The position numbers were made by a program, and so were the translations under genes. The notes beneath the pieces were generated by a model, which searched no databases, was not told the DNA's origin, and worked only from the letters and a program-made list of their open reading frames with translations. This document shows, piece after piece, positions 46,758-54,696 of a stretch of 64,000 nucleotides of DNA. The first letter of the stretch is position 1. Each line of letters starts with the position of its first letter. The stretch spans positions 1 to 64,000 of the forward strand of contig JAHEFZ010000007.1 of NCBI GenBank assembly GCA_024639935.1. Direction: 5' to 3'. This DNA is from Microbacteriaceae bacterium. GTDB lineage: Bacteria; Actinomycetota; Actinomycetes; Actinomycetales; Microbacteriaceae.

Positions 46758-47027
46758 ATGCCACTTGATCTTGCAATCAAGAACGACATCATCAAAGAGT
46801 ACGCAACGCACGACGGTGACACCGGTTCACCCGAGGTTCAGATCGCGATTCTCACGAAGCGAATCAAAGACTTGACGGAACACTTCCAGACGCACAAGCA
46901 CGACCACCACTCGCGTCGCGGTCTGTTGCTCCTCGTCGGACGCCGCAAGCGTCTTCTCGGTTACCTCGCCGGCGTCGATATCGCCCGCTACCGTTCGCTC
47001 ATCGAGCGCCTCGGTATCCGTCGCTAA
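46758..47027 (+). CDS. rpsO: 30S ribosomal protein S15
   Basis: An 89-residue primary 16S rRNA-binding protein. [23 protein letters not shown] and [20 protein letters not shown] are the family hallmarks. GAAAGGA lies ahead of the ATG. The 113-bp leader has several GC-rich inverted segments, which could form the autoregulatory structure often seen for S15. rpsO-pnp order is nearly universal. Confidence 0.97.
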   Translation: MPLDLAIKNDIIKEYATHDGDTGSPEVQIAILTKRIKDLTEHFQTHKHDHHSRRGLLLLVGRRKRLLGYLAGVDIARYRSLIERLGIRR

Positions 47028-47049
47028 CCGCGACCCCCTAAGTTCGAAG

Positions 47050-47080
47050 CCCCCGCCTCCACGCGGGGGTTTCGTCTTTC
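47050..47080 (+). terminator. Rho-independent terminator after rpsO
   Basis: CCCCCGC and GCGGGGG form a 7-bp stem with a six-base loop, followed by TTTCGTCTTTC. It partly separates rpsO from pnp. Confidence 0.8.
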
Positions 47081-47112
47081 TCCGCCCAAAAACGCCCCCA
47101 TCTGTTACCCTT

Positions 47113-47240
47113 GACAAGAGCACGGCGACCAGAAGTTGGTCCTCGGTGGTGGTTTACCGAATGAAAGTCGGTGAATTTCTACTGGTGGCCAGCGCAATGC
47201 CGGGACTCGATCCGCAGGGTCGCGTCCACGCGCACTGAAA
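47113..47240 (+). ncRNA. pnp leader, likely Actino-pnp RNA motif
   Basis: The 5' untranslated region of pnp contains consecutive hairpins: GACCA/TGGTC (47127-47141), ACCGA/TCGGT (47156-47172), and further GC-rich segments up to about 47240. Actinobacteria have a known conserved structure, Actino-pnp, at this place before PNPase genes, thought to take part in its autoregulation. I assign it by position and hairpin pattern; a covariance search was not possible. Confidence 0.5.
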
Positions 47241-47319
47241 TGCAAGCCGATTTGCTCAGCACGAAACGCACCCGCCCACACGGGGTGAGTGCCGTATGTA
47301 TAAAGAGGAGAAAGACCTA

Positions 47320-49572
47320 ATGGAAGGTCCTGAAATCAAGTTCGCCGAGGCCGTTATCGATAACGGCAAGTTCGGCAAGCGCACAATTCGATTCGAAGCG
47401 GGACGACTTGCGCAACAAGCGCAGGGTGCCGTCGCCGCGTATCTCGATGACGAAACCATGCTTCTCAGCGCCACGAGCGCGAGCAAGCAGCCCCGAGAAG
47501 GATTCGACTTCTTCCCGCTCACCGTCGACGTCGAAGAGCGTTCCTACGCCGCCGGCAAGATTCCCGGATCGTTCTTCCGCCGTGAAGGACGTCCCTCGAC
47601 TGAAGCAATCTTGGTGTGTCGACTCATCGACCGCCCGTTGCGTCCGTCGTTCGTCAACGGCCTTCGCAACGAGGTTCAGATTGTCATCACCGTGCTGTCG
47701 ATTGCGCCCGGTGAGTTCTATGACGCTCTCGCCATCAACGCCGCCAGCGCTTCGACCCAGATCTCGGGACTCCCGTTCTCTGGTCCGATCGCCGGTGTCC
47801 GCATGGTCCTCATCGACGGCAACTGGGTTGCCTTCCCCACTGTTGACCAGGTCGCACTCGCCGTCTTCGACATCGTCGTCGCCGGTCGAGTCGTCAAGGG
47901 CAAGGATGGCAAGGACGACGTCGCGATCATGATGGTCGAGGCGGAAGCCACCGAAGGATCGTGGAACCTCATTCAGGCCGGCGGAACCAAGCCCGACGAA
48001 GACATCGTCTCGCAGGGTCTCGAAGCGTCGAAGCCCCACATTATGGAACTCGTTCGCGCCCAAGAGGAACTGGCCAAGCAAGCAGCGAAAGAAATCCAGC
48101 CGTACCCCGTGTTCTCGGACTACACCGACGAGGTGTTCACCGCAGTGTTGAACGTGGCGCTCAAGGACCTCGAGACCGTCTACCAGATTGCGGACAAGGT
48201 CGCGCGTCAGAAAGCGGACGACGAACTGAAAGACAAAGCCAAGGTGGAAATCGCCTCGCAGGTTGAGTCGGGCAAACTGCCGGCCGATGCGATCGCGCAG
48301 GTTTCGGCCGCGTACAAGTCGGTCACGAAGAAGGTCGTTCGTGGCCGCATCCTCAAGGACGGCGTCCGTATCGACGGCCGTGGCATGAGCGATATTCGTG
48401 CGCTTTCCGCCGAGGTCGAGGTTCTTCCTCGCGTTCACGGCTCGGCGTTGTTCGAGCGCGGCGAGACCCAGATCTTGGGTATCACCACCCTCAACATGCT
48501 CAAGATGGAGCAGCAGATCGATTCGCTCAGCCCGATCACGAGCAAGCGCTACATGCACCACTACAACTTCCCGCCCTACTCGACCGGTGAAACGGGACGA
48601 GTTGGTTCGCCGAAGCGACGCGAAATCGGGCACGGCTTCCTTGCCGAGCGCGCACTCGTTCCGGTACTGCCGACCCGCGAGGAATTCCCTTACGCAATCC
48701 GTCAGGTTTCCGAGGCCCTCGGGTCGAACGGCTCCACCTCGATGGGGTCGGTGTGTGCGTCGACATTGTCTCTGCTCAATGCCGGTGTGCCGCTTCGCGC
48801 ACCCGTTGCCGGAATCGCCATGGGTCTCGTCTCAGACGAGGTCGACGGTGAAACTCGATACGCCGCACTGACCGACATCCTCGGCGCAGAAGACGCTCTG
48901 GGTGACATGGACTTCAAGGTCGCCGGAACGAAGGACTTCATCACCGCGATTCAGCTCGACACCAAGCTCGACGGTATCCCGGCATCAGTTCTTACCAGCG
49001 CGTTGACCCAGGCCAAGGCTGCTCGACTCGCAATCCTCGACGTCATCAACGAGGCCATCGACGGACCCGACGAAATGGCACCGACCGCGCCCCGCGTGAT
49101 CTCGGTCCAGATCCCGGTCGACAAGATCGGTGAACTCATCGGACCGAAGGGCAAGACGATCAACTCCATTCAGGACGAGACCGGCGCCCAGATTTCGATC
49201 GAAGAAGACGGAACCGTCTACATCGGATCGAACGACGGCCCGTCCGCCGAAGCGGCGCGTGACCGAGTCAACCAGATCGCGAACCCCATCAACCCCGAGG
49301 TCGGCGAACAGTTCCTCGGAACCGTCGTCAAGATCGCGGCGTTCGGTGCGTTCGTGTCGCTCATGCCCGGCAAAGACGGACTGCTGCACATCTCCGAGCT
49401 GCGCAAGCTCTCGGGCGGCAAGCGCGTCGAGAACGCGGAAGACGTGCTCTCGGTCGGACAAAAGGTCCTCGTCGAAATCGCCAAGATCGATGACCGCGGC
49501 AAGCTCTCGCTTGTTCCCGTCGTCGAAGGCGAAGACGGCGGCTCGGATGCGGCTGCGGCCGACACCGAATAA
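47320..49572 (+). CDS. pnp: Polyribonucleotide nucleotidyltransferase (PNPase)
   Basis: 3'-5' phosphorolytic exoribonuclease. The 750 residues have two RNase PH domains (about 10-145 and 330-560, with [14 protein letters not shown] and [18 protein letters not shown] in parts), a KH domain ([21 protein letters not shown]) and a C-terminal S1 domain ([20 protein letters not shown]). I choose ATG 47320, which has AGGAG ahead and gives the usual [12 protein letters not shown] start; ATG 47296 would place that ribosome site inside the gene. Confidence 0.97.
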   Translation: MEGPEIKFAEAVIDNGKFGKRTIRFEAGRLAQQAQGAVAAYLDDETMLLSATSASKQPREGFDFFPLTVDVEERSYAAGKIPGSFFRREGRPSTEAILVCRLIDRPLRPSFVNGLRNEVQIVITVLSIAPGEFYDALAINAASASTQISGLPFSGPIAGVRMVLIDGNWVAFPTVDQVALAVFDIVVAGRVVKGKDGKDDVAIMMVEAEATEGSWNLIQAGGTKPDEDIVSQGLEASKPHIMELVRAQEELAKQAAKEIQPYPVFSDYTDEVFTAVLNVALKDLETVYQIADKVARQKADDELKDKAKVEIASQVESGKLPADAIAQVSAAYKSVTKKVVRGRILKDGVRIDGRGMSDIRALSAEVEVLPRVHGSALFERGETQILGITTLNMLKMEQQIDSLSPITSKRYMHHYNFPPYSTGETGRVGSPKRREIGHGFLAERALVPVLPTREEFPYAIRQVSEALGSNGSTSMGSVCASTLSLLNAGVPLRAPVAGIAMGLVSDEVDGETRYAALTDILGAEDALGDMDFKVAGTKDFITAIQLDTKLDGIPASVLTSALTQAKAARLAILDVINEAIDGPDEMAPTAPRVISVQIPVDKIGELIGPKGKTINSIQDETGAQISIEEDGTVYIGSNDGPSAEAARDRVNQIANPINPEVGEQFLGTVVKIAAFGAFVSLMPGKDGLLHISELRKLSGGKRVENAEDVLSVGQKVLVEIAKIDDRGKLSLVPVVEGEDGGSDAAAADTE

Positions 49573-49587
49573 CGCTACACAAAAGGC

Positions 49588-49620
49588 GGGGGCGGGCGTC
49601 GGCTCGTCCCCACTTTTTTT
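49588..49620 (+). terminator. Terminator after pnp (left twin of the rhodopsin pair)
   Basis: A 10-bp stem (49588-49597 with 49602-49611, two G-T pairs) closes a GTCG loop and is followed by seven T. The stem and loop are almost identical to the terminator after the rhodopsin gene at 50558. Confidence 0.9.
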
Positions 49621-49632
49621 GGTGTTTCGGGG

Positions 49633-49661
49633 TTCAAATCTGCCGACTGCTGGAGTAACAT
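49633..49661 (+). promoter_or_regulatory. Candidate promoter of the rhodopsin gene
   Basis: TTCAAA (49633-49638), a 17-bp spacer and TAACAT (49656-49661) would start a transcript near 49668 with a leader of about 88 bases. The preceding terminator makes an own promoter necessary. Confidence 0.4.
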
Positions 49662-49755
49662 TCTGAGTGCATGGGCAAAGGTGCCCGTGTTAGGGGATCA
49701 CCTCGACGGGATGAACGCCACGTGTGGTCAGCCCGTTTGAACCGAAAGGTTTTTC

Positions 49756-50541
49756 GTGAACACGCTGTCCGGTCTTTTAGACAACACCCAATTCAATTTG
49801 GTGTACAACATGTTCTCGCTGGGTATCGCGAGCATGCTGTTCACCTCGATTTTCCTCTTCATCGCACGTGAGCGCGTTGCAACTCGTTACCGCATGGCGG
49901 TCATGGTTTCAGCAACCGTTACGTCGATCGCTGCGTACCACTACTTCCGCATGTTTGACTCGTTCAACCACGCGTTTGCAGGGATGGCAGAGAACAACTC
50001 GGACGCCTACAACGTCGGCTACCGCTACGTTGACTGGCTCCTCACCGTTCCGCTCCTCTTGGTCGAAACCGTTGCCGTTCTTGGTTTGGCACGTATGCTC
50101 CAGCGTTCGCTCTTGAACCGCTTGGTGCCTGCAGCAGCAGCCATGATCCTGCTCGGATACCCCGGAGACGCAAAGATCGACCTCTTCGGTTGGGGTGCAG
50201 AAGTATGGTTGGTCCTCTCGACCATTCCGTTCCTATACATCCTGTTTGTCCTGTTCGTCGAACTCGGCAAGAGCCTCGCAAAGCAGTCCGCGGATGTGCG
50301 CAAGAAGGTTTCACTTCTTCGCCTCCTCCTCCTTGCGACGTGGGGCGTTTACCCCATCACGTACATCCTTGGCATGAGCGCCGACAGCTTCGACCCGTCG
50401 GCATTCGTTGCACGTGAGGTCGGATACACCATCGCGGACATCCTCGCGAAGTGTCTCTTCGGTCTCATGATCTTCTCGATTGCTCGTATCAAATCGGCAG
50501 AAGACGACAAGGAATTCGCAAAGTCGGAATTCCGCGACTAA
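49756..50541 (+). CDS. Proton-pumping rhodopsin (actinorhodopsin-like)
   Basis: A 261-residue seven-helix retinal protein that exports protons in light. The key residues are Asp93, Thr97 and Glu104 (the DTE pump motif in RYVDWLLTVPLLLVE), His62 (counter-ion partner) and the retinal Lys232 (ADILAKCLFG). Leu101 sits at the spectral-tuning site and predicts green absorption. The start is GTG 49756 with GAAAGG ahead. No carotenoid or retinal-cleaving gene is next to it, so retinal must come from elsewhere. Terminators on both sides make it a single-gene unit. Confidence 0.95.
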   Translation: MNTLSGLLDNTQFNLVYNMFSLGIASMLFTSIFLFIARERVATRYRMAVMVSATVTSIAAYHYFRMFDSFNHAFAGMAENNSDAYNVGYRYVDWLLTVPLLLVETVAVLGLARMLQRSLLNRLVPAAAAMILLGYPGDAKIDLFGWGAEVWLVLSTIPFLYILFVLFVELGKSLAKQSADVRKKVSLLRLLLLATWGVYPITYILGMSADSFDPSAFVAREVGYTIADILAKCLFGLMIFSIARIKSAEDDKEFAKSEFRD

Positions 50542-50557
50542 AAGTTGCACTGAAAGC

Positions 50558-50586
50558 GGGGGCGGGCTTCGGCTCGTCCCCGTTTT
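50558..50586 (+). terminator. Terminator after the rhodopsin gene (right twin)
   Basis: The stem 50558-50567 with 50572-50581 closes a TTCG tetraloop and is followed by GTTTTC. It matches the pnp terminator almost base for base across the stem. Confidence 0.88.
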
Positions 50587-50618
50587 CATTGTGCCGCGCT
50601 GTGTAGGCTCAAAGTCTC

Positions 50619-51935
50619 ATGGCACACGTCGAACTTCCGCTTTCCGCACCATCCGTTTCATTCACGTCGACTGGCGACTGCGAGGTCCGCCGTACTGTTC
50701 ATTCGAGCGGCCTGCGCGTGCTCACCGAACGCGTGCCGGGGTCTCGGTCAGTGACCATCGGATTTTGGATCGGCGCGGGCTCGCGTGACGAGGACGCAGG
50801 GCACCACGGGTCGACCCACTTCCTCGAACACCTCTTGTTCAAGGGAACGAGCACGCGCGGCGCGTTCGAGATTTCCGAAACCTTCGACGCGATGGGCGCG
50901 TTTCACAACGCCTTGACCGCGAAAGAGAGCACGTGTTATCTCGCGCGCGTGCGATCGAAGGATTTAGCCGTCGCTGTGCGCGTTTTGGGGGACCAGGTGT
51001 CGAACTCGCTCCTTCGTCCCGACGACTTCGAGATGGAACGCACCGTGATTTTGGAAGAGTTGGCCATGGCGGCCGACGATCCGGATGACGTGTGTGCGGA
51101 ACAGTTCTTCACCGCGATCTTTGGAGACTCTCCCCTCGCACGTCCCATCGGAGGAACGGTTGCGGACATCGAGGGGGCACAGCGCGACTCGGTCGTCGAG
51201 CACTACGCGGATCGATACCAACCGCGCGATCTGATTGTCACGGCGGCGGGCGATGTCCCACACGACGAGCTGGTCGCAATGGTTCTGGATTCGCTCGTGG
51301 GTTGGACACTCGACGAGGGTGAGCCCGAAGCGCGCCGCCCGCAAACGGAAGTCGCAATCGCGCAACGACGCGACGTCCTTGTAACTCATCGACCACTAGA
51401 GCAAGTTGTCATCATGATGGGCATTCCCGGGGTTGTTGCAAGCGATCCGCGCCGCAACGACCTCAATGTCTTGACGTCGATTTTGGGCGGAGGCTCGTCG
51501 TCACGATTGTTCCAAGAAATTCGCGAAAAGCGCGGGCTCGCCTACTCGGTCGACGCGTTCCCCGTAATGTATTCCGACGCCGGTGCTGTGGGTATCGCGG
51601 CGGGGTGCGCGCCACACGCGGTATCAGAGGTCGCGAAATTGATGCGCGACGGACTCGAGTCGATGGCGTCGGTCACCGACGCCGAGATGAGCCGGGCTCG
51701 GGGCCAAATCCTCGGGTCGTCGACCCTGTCCCTCGAATCGATGGACTCGCGCATGAACCGTCTGGCGCGATCGGAGTTCCTTGGTGAATATCGTGACCTC
51801 GACGAGGCCGAGCGCCTGCTTAACGCCGTCTCGAGCGAATCCGTTACCGCGCTTGCCCGCACACTCATCGCCGAACCGATGAGCATCTCGGCGGTCGGGG
51901 ACATCTCGCCCGACACTTTTGCTTTCCTGAGCTAG
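50619..51935 (+). CDS. M16 family zinc peptidase (PepR/processing-peptidase type)
   Basis: A 438-residue peptidase of the mitochondrial-processing-peptidase type. The inverted zinc motif H-x-x-E-H is in STHFLEHLLFKGT, with the third Glu about 75 residues on in VILEELAMA. The second, inactive half follows. Place directly after pnp is conserved in actinobacteria (pepR in mycobacteria). TAGGCT lies nine bases before the ATG. Confidence 0.93.
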   Translation: MAHVELPLSAPSVSFTSTGDCEVRRTVHSSGLRVLTERVPGSRSVTIGFWIGAGSRDEDAGHHGSTHFLEHLLFKGTSTRGAFEISETFDAMGAFHNALTAKESTCYLARVRSKDLAVAVRVLGDQVSNSLLRPDDFEMERTVILEELAMAADDPDDVCAEQFFTAIFGDSPLARPIGGTVADIEGAQRDSVVEHYADRYQPRDLIVTAAGDVPHDELVAMVLDSLVGWTLDEGEPEARRPQTEVAIAQRRDVLVTHRPLEQVVIMMGIPGVVASDPRRNDLNVLTSILGGGSSSRLFQEIREKRGLAYSVDAFPVMYSDAGAVGIAAGCAPHAVSEVAKLMRDGLESMASVTDAEMSRARGQILGSSTLSLESMDSRMNRLARSEFLGEYRDLDEAERLLNAVSSESVTALARTLIAEPMSISAVGDISPDTFAFLS

Positions 51936-51965
51936 TCCGCTTTCCTGAACTTGTCACCCCTCTCC

Positions 51966-52061
51966 CACCTGTTTCTGCAGACAAATCGCCCTCTCCCACC
52001 TGTTTCTGCAGACAAATCGAAGAATTCGGACGCTAGCGCGCGGTTTTTGAAAAATGTCTGC
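51966..52061. repeat. Palindromic repeat, copy B (tandem left arm, damaged right arm)
   Basis: The left arm CACCTGTTTCTGCAGACA occurs twice (51966-51983 and 51997-52014) as a 31-bp tandem duplication. A 40-bp spacer follows with GCTAGC at its centre (52032-52037), then a right arm that matches only over TGTCTGC (52055-52061) before it diverges. It lies 113 bp upstream of the DUF559 gene. Confidence 0.85.
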
Positions 52062-52173
52062 GTAATCAATCGAATCTGGCACCAAATTGTCCCAAGGTGC
52101 TGGGTATTCGGGATGACTCACTAAATCGCCGTCTACAGGAGAGAACCAGCCACGCAAATCTGAGAATAAACGA

Positions 52174-52998
52174 GTGGATCTGAACACTGCCCTCAGGAAA
52201 CTCGGTGGCGTTGCGAAGTTGAGCGAACTAAAGCGTCGCGGGGTAACCGTCGGACAGGTCGAGGCGGCTCTGGCCCGGTGTGAGGTTCTCCGCTTGCGCA
52301 AAGGTTGGTATTCGCTGACGCACATTTCGCCCATTGCGAAAAGAGCAATCATCGATCGAGGCCTTCTGACGTGCGTGAGCGCTGCGAGCGAATTGGGTTG
52401 GCCTTATCAACGAATGGAATATCACCTGCGTGCGCCACGTCCCGTTGAGGGCGTCCGGACTTCATGTCGCCGCATTGCGCCATCCAGGGCTGGGGCGAAC
52501 GTTGGGCCAATCGATGTGATTGAGGACTATCTGCACTGTCAGCCTCCCGCATGGAGTCTCGCGCTCGTTGACTTTCTTACTCGTCAACAAGGCCTGTCGG
52601 AATCGCAGTGGAGAGAACTCGAATCGCGGGTTCCTCAAAACCAACGCCAAATTCTCAATCTGAGGTCCGGTGTTCCCGAGAGTCCTCTCGAATCCGTTTT
52701 CCGCTACACATTGATAAAGACGCGCTTGAGGCACGAGATGCAGGTGAAAATTGGACGCTATCGCGTCGACTTTTTAATCAATGGCAAATTGGTCGTGGAA
52801 ACTCATGGTGCTGAATTTCACGCCTCGCATCATGCGTGGGAGAAGGATCGCGAACGGGTTTTGTGGCTCCGCAGTCAAGGTTGGGATGTGATCGAACTGA
52901 CTTTTAAACAAGTTGAGGACTGGGGCGGCTTGGAACGATTGATTCGGAATGCACTGAAGAATCCCCGCTACCGCACTCGTTCGTTTGTGGGGCCATGA
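52174..52998 (+). CDS. AbiEi-like/DUF559 (Vsr-type nuclease fold) protein
   Basis: A 274-residue two-domain protein. Residues 1-50 form a winged-helix of the AbiEi antitoxin type (LRKLGGVAKLSELKRRGVT, then LRLRKGWYSL). Residues 168-245 are a DUF559 domain, a relative of Vsr endonuclease: Glu173 (SPLES), Asp199 (VDFLI) and Glu209 (LVVETHG), where the usual E-x-D-G has His for Asp. Many paralogues exist in actinobacteria, without a known role. Palindromic repeats B and C lie on either side, and no toxin gene is adjacent. The start is GTG with only a weak ribosome site. Confidence 0.85.
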   Translation: MDLNTALRKLGGVAKLSELKRRGVTVGQVEAALARCEVLRLRKGWYSLTHISPIAKRAIIDRGLLTCVSAASELGWPYQRMEYHLRAPRPVEGVRTSCRRIAPSRAGANVGPIDVIEDYLHCQPPAWSLALVDFLTRQQGLSESQWRELESRVPQNQRQILNLRSGVPESPLESVFRYTLIKTRLRHEMQVKIGRYRVDFLINGKLVVETHGAEFHASHHAWEKDRERVLWLRSQGWDVIELTFKQVEDWGGLERLIRNALKNPRYRTRSFVGP

Positions 52999-53025
52999 GC
53001 TCTCGTTCGCGTGCGCGGTTCCCAA

Positions 53026-53101
53026 CTCTCGTTTCTGCAGACATGTTCAGGAAAAGTCGTGCTAGCAGCGGAAAATCCAGAGATGTCTGCAGGAACAGGT
53101 G
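53026..53101. repeat. Palindromic repeat, copy C
   Basis: The left arm (53026-53043, matching over GTTTCTGCAGACA) and the perfect right arm TGTCTGCAGGAACAGGTG (53084-53101) enclose a 40-bp spacer with GCTAGC at its exact centre (53061-53066). It begins 28 bp after the DUF559 stop. The G-rich flank outside the right arm extends into a long G run. Confidence 0.87.
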
Positions 53102-53121
53102 GGGTGGGGTGGGGTGGGGGG
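53101..53121 (+). repeat. G-quadruplex-type GGGGT tract
   Basis: Four runs of four or more G separated by single T bases directly continue the right arm of repeat C, followed by a further purine-rich stretch up to about 53150. This satisfies the strictest G-quadruplex pattern. It lies about 65-85 bp upstream of the next gene on the coding strand. Confidence 0.8.
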
Positions 53122-53172
53122 AGATGGAGGGAGGGGCGAGGGGGGATGGCGCGTGTGGGTACGGCGCGAGAA

Positions 53173-53178
53173 TAGGCT
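53173..53178 (+). promoter_or_regulatory. -10-like box, leaderless start for the gene at 53185
   Basis: TAGGCT ends six bases before the GTG at 53185, and AGGGGC between them is too close to serve as a ribosome site. Confidence 0.38.
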
Positions 53179-53184
53179 AGGGGC

Positions 53185-53613
53185 GTGAAGACAACGCGCA
53201 CGATCATTGGTGTTGCCCTGATGTCGGCACTGCTCGCGTTGTATCTCGTGTTTGCCGTATACCAAGCCGCGTTGCTGGTTTCCTCTGGTCAACCGCTCAC
53301 TCTTGTCTATGGGCTAGCGCTGTTCGTTGCCCCCGTTATTGGCATGTGGTCGCTGGTCCGAGAATTGGTTTTCGGTCGCCAGGCCGGCCGCCTCCTGGAC
53401 AGATATACCGCCGCGAACGGCGAACCTCGAATTCCGATGATAGACCGCCACGATCGCGCCGCTGTCGACGCACTGCTCGCGGCCCGGATTCCCAATACTT
53501 GGCAGGCGGCTCTGCTACACGGATTGACGTTGGATACCGTTGGGCGTCGGCGCGAGGGGCGTGCCGCGGTGCGAGTAGCCATCACATTGGGAGCGATAGA
53601 CTCGCGTTCATGA
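53185..53613 (+). CDS. Small membrane protein with a helical cytoplasmic domain
   Basis: A 142-residue protein with two N-terminal membrane helices (about 7-27 and 39-57) and a helical C-terminal part (RHDRAAVDALLAARIPNTWQAALLHGLTLDTVGRR in parts) that resembles a short TPR-like pair. Related proteins lie near dapB and thyX in other Microbacteriaceae. Function unknown. The stop overlaps the next ATG. Confidence 0.72.
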   Translation: MKTTRTIIGVALMSALLALYLVFAVYQAALLVSSGQPLTLVYGLALFVAPVIGMWSLVRELVFGRQAGRLLDRYTAANGEPRIPMIDRHDRAAVDALLAARIPNTWQAALLHGLTLDTVGRRREGRAAVRVAITLGAIDSRS

Positions 53614-54644
53614 CGACGGCGAAGCGTGGCGCGAGCGCGTTGTCTATCGCCTATGTCATGCCGGTGCGTAATGACGCGCGATACCTGCGAACGGCCGTAG
53701 AGAGCATTGTTGCCCAAAAGAATCCCAAGGGCACGCGAATCGTCGTGGCTATCGGTCCGTCCGAGGACAAGACGCGAGAGATTGCCAACAAGTTAGCGGA
53801 AGAGTTCCCCCTCGTTATCGTCGAGAACCCTTCGGGCAGCACGCCCGCCGCGCTGAACATCGCGATCGTGTCGACTAACGCCGACGTGGTTTTTAGGGTC
53901 GACGCACACTCCGAGCTTGAACCCGGTTACGCGAAACTGGCTGTGTCGATTTTGCAGAGCACGGGCGCGGCAAATGTCGGGGGAATCATGGAGGCGCGGG
54001 GTCACTCCTCTATCCAGAAGGCTGTCGCGTGGGCGTACGGGAACGTCATCGGGCTGGGCGGTGGCCCGATCCACACGGGTGGCGTTGCGGGCCCGGCGGA
54101 TACGGTGTACCTCGGGGTTTTCCGACGCGAGGACGTGCTCGCCGTCGGTGGTTTCAACGAACTGCTCGCGCGCGGTCAGGATTGGGAACTCAACGCCCGG
54201 CTTCGTGAGAAGGGCAAGGTCGTGTGGTTCGACCCGCGACTGAAGGTCGGGTACTACCCGCGACGAGATATCGTTTCGCTCGCGCGTCAGTTTCTCACAA
54301 CGGGTACGTTCCGTGCCTACATTCTGCTGGCAAACCCGAACCGCACGCGAGTGAAGTACCTCGTCCCGCCGACTTTCATTCTCGCTTCGGTCGCTGCCGT
54401 GATGGGATTCGCATCAACCCTTAACTGGTGGTGGCTTTTGCCGCTCTACGCGTATGCCGCGGTCGTTCTTGGTGGTGCATGGCTGTCGAAGGGACTCAGC
54501 CTGAAGTCCCGTATCGCCCTCATGGCTGTGCTGCCGACAATGCACCTCTCGTGGGGCATCGGCTTCTGGCGTGGCGTCCTCACGTTCCGAGGCCGCGACA
54601 CCGACGTGCCACTCAATACCGCGGCCATCTCGGTGCACTCTTAA
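53610..54644 (+). CDS. Family 2 glycosyltransferase (ExoA-like)
   Basis: A 344-residue membrane-linked GT-A enzyme. SIAYVMPVRNDARYLRTAVESIVAQ opens the nucleotide-sugar domain (in parts), FRVDAHSELEPGY replaces the plain DxD motif as in succinoglycan ExoA enzymes, and RGQDWELNARLREKGKVVWFDP contains the acceptor-site Asp. Two or three helices follow from about 245. It likely extends a surface glycan on a lipid carrier. First gene of a four-gene glycan cluster. Confidence 0.88.
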   Translation: MTTAKRGASALSIAYVMPVRNDARYLRTAVESIVAQKNPKGTRIVVAIGPSEDKTREIANKLAEEFPLVIVENPSGSTPAALNIAIVSTNADVVFRVDAHSELEPGYAKLAVSILQSTGAANVGGIMEARGHSSIQKAVAWAYGNVIGLGGGPIHTGGVAGPADTVYLGVFRREDVLAVGGFNELLARGQDWELNARLREKGKVVWFDPRLKVGYYPRRDIVSLARQFLTTGTFRAYILLANPNRTRVKYLVPPTFILASVAAVMGFASTLNWWWLLPLYAYAAVVLGGAWLSKGLSLKSRIALMAVLPTMHLSWGIGFWRGVLTFRGRDTDVPLNTAAISVHS

Positions 54645-54696
54645 CCATTCGCGCAGGTGGGTAAACTGAACCGTTAGCTGGACGGGGAAGGAATCC

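Noticed and set aside
47296-47319. Upstream ATG as the pnp start
   Set aside because: It would place the AGGAG ribosome site inside the gene, and the added residues MYKEEKDL are the translation of that site.
47317-48633. 438-codon open frame on the minus strand
   Set aside because: Fully antisense to pnp, whose protein sequence is unmistakable; no ribosome site or family likeness.
49671-49871. 66-codon ORF before the rhodopsin
   Set aside because: Overlaps the rhodopsin start in another frame, has no ribosome site, and is Arg-rich out-of-frame translation.
52174-52998. AbiE-type toxin-antitoxin system
   Set aside because: Only the AbiEi-like winged helix is present, fused to DUF559; no AbiEii nucleotidyltransferase toxin gene is adjacent.
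51966-53101. Palindromic repeats as a CRISPR array
   Set aside because: Only three dispersed copies in 64 kb, with arms inverted relative to each other, a 40-bp spacer within each and no cas genes.
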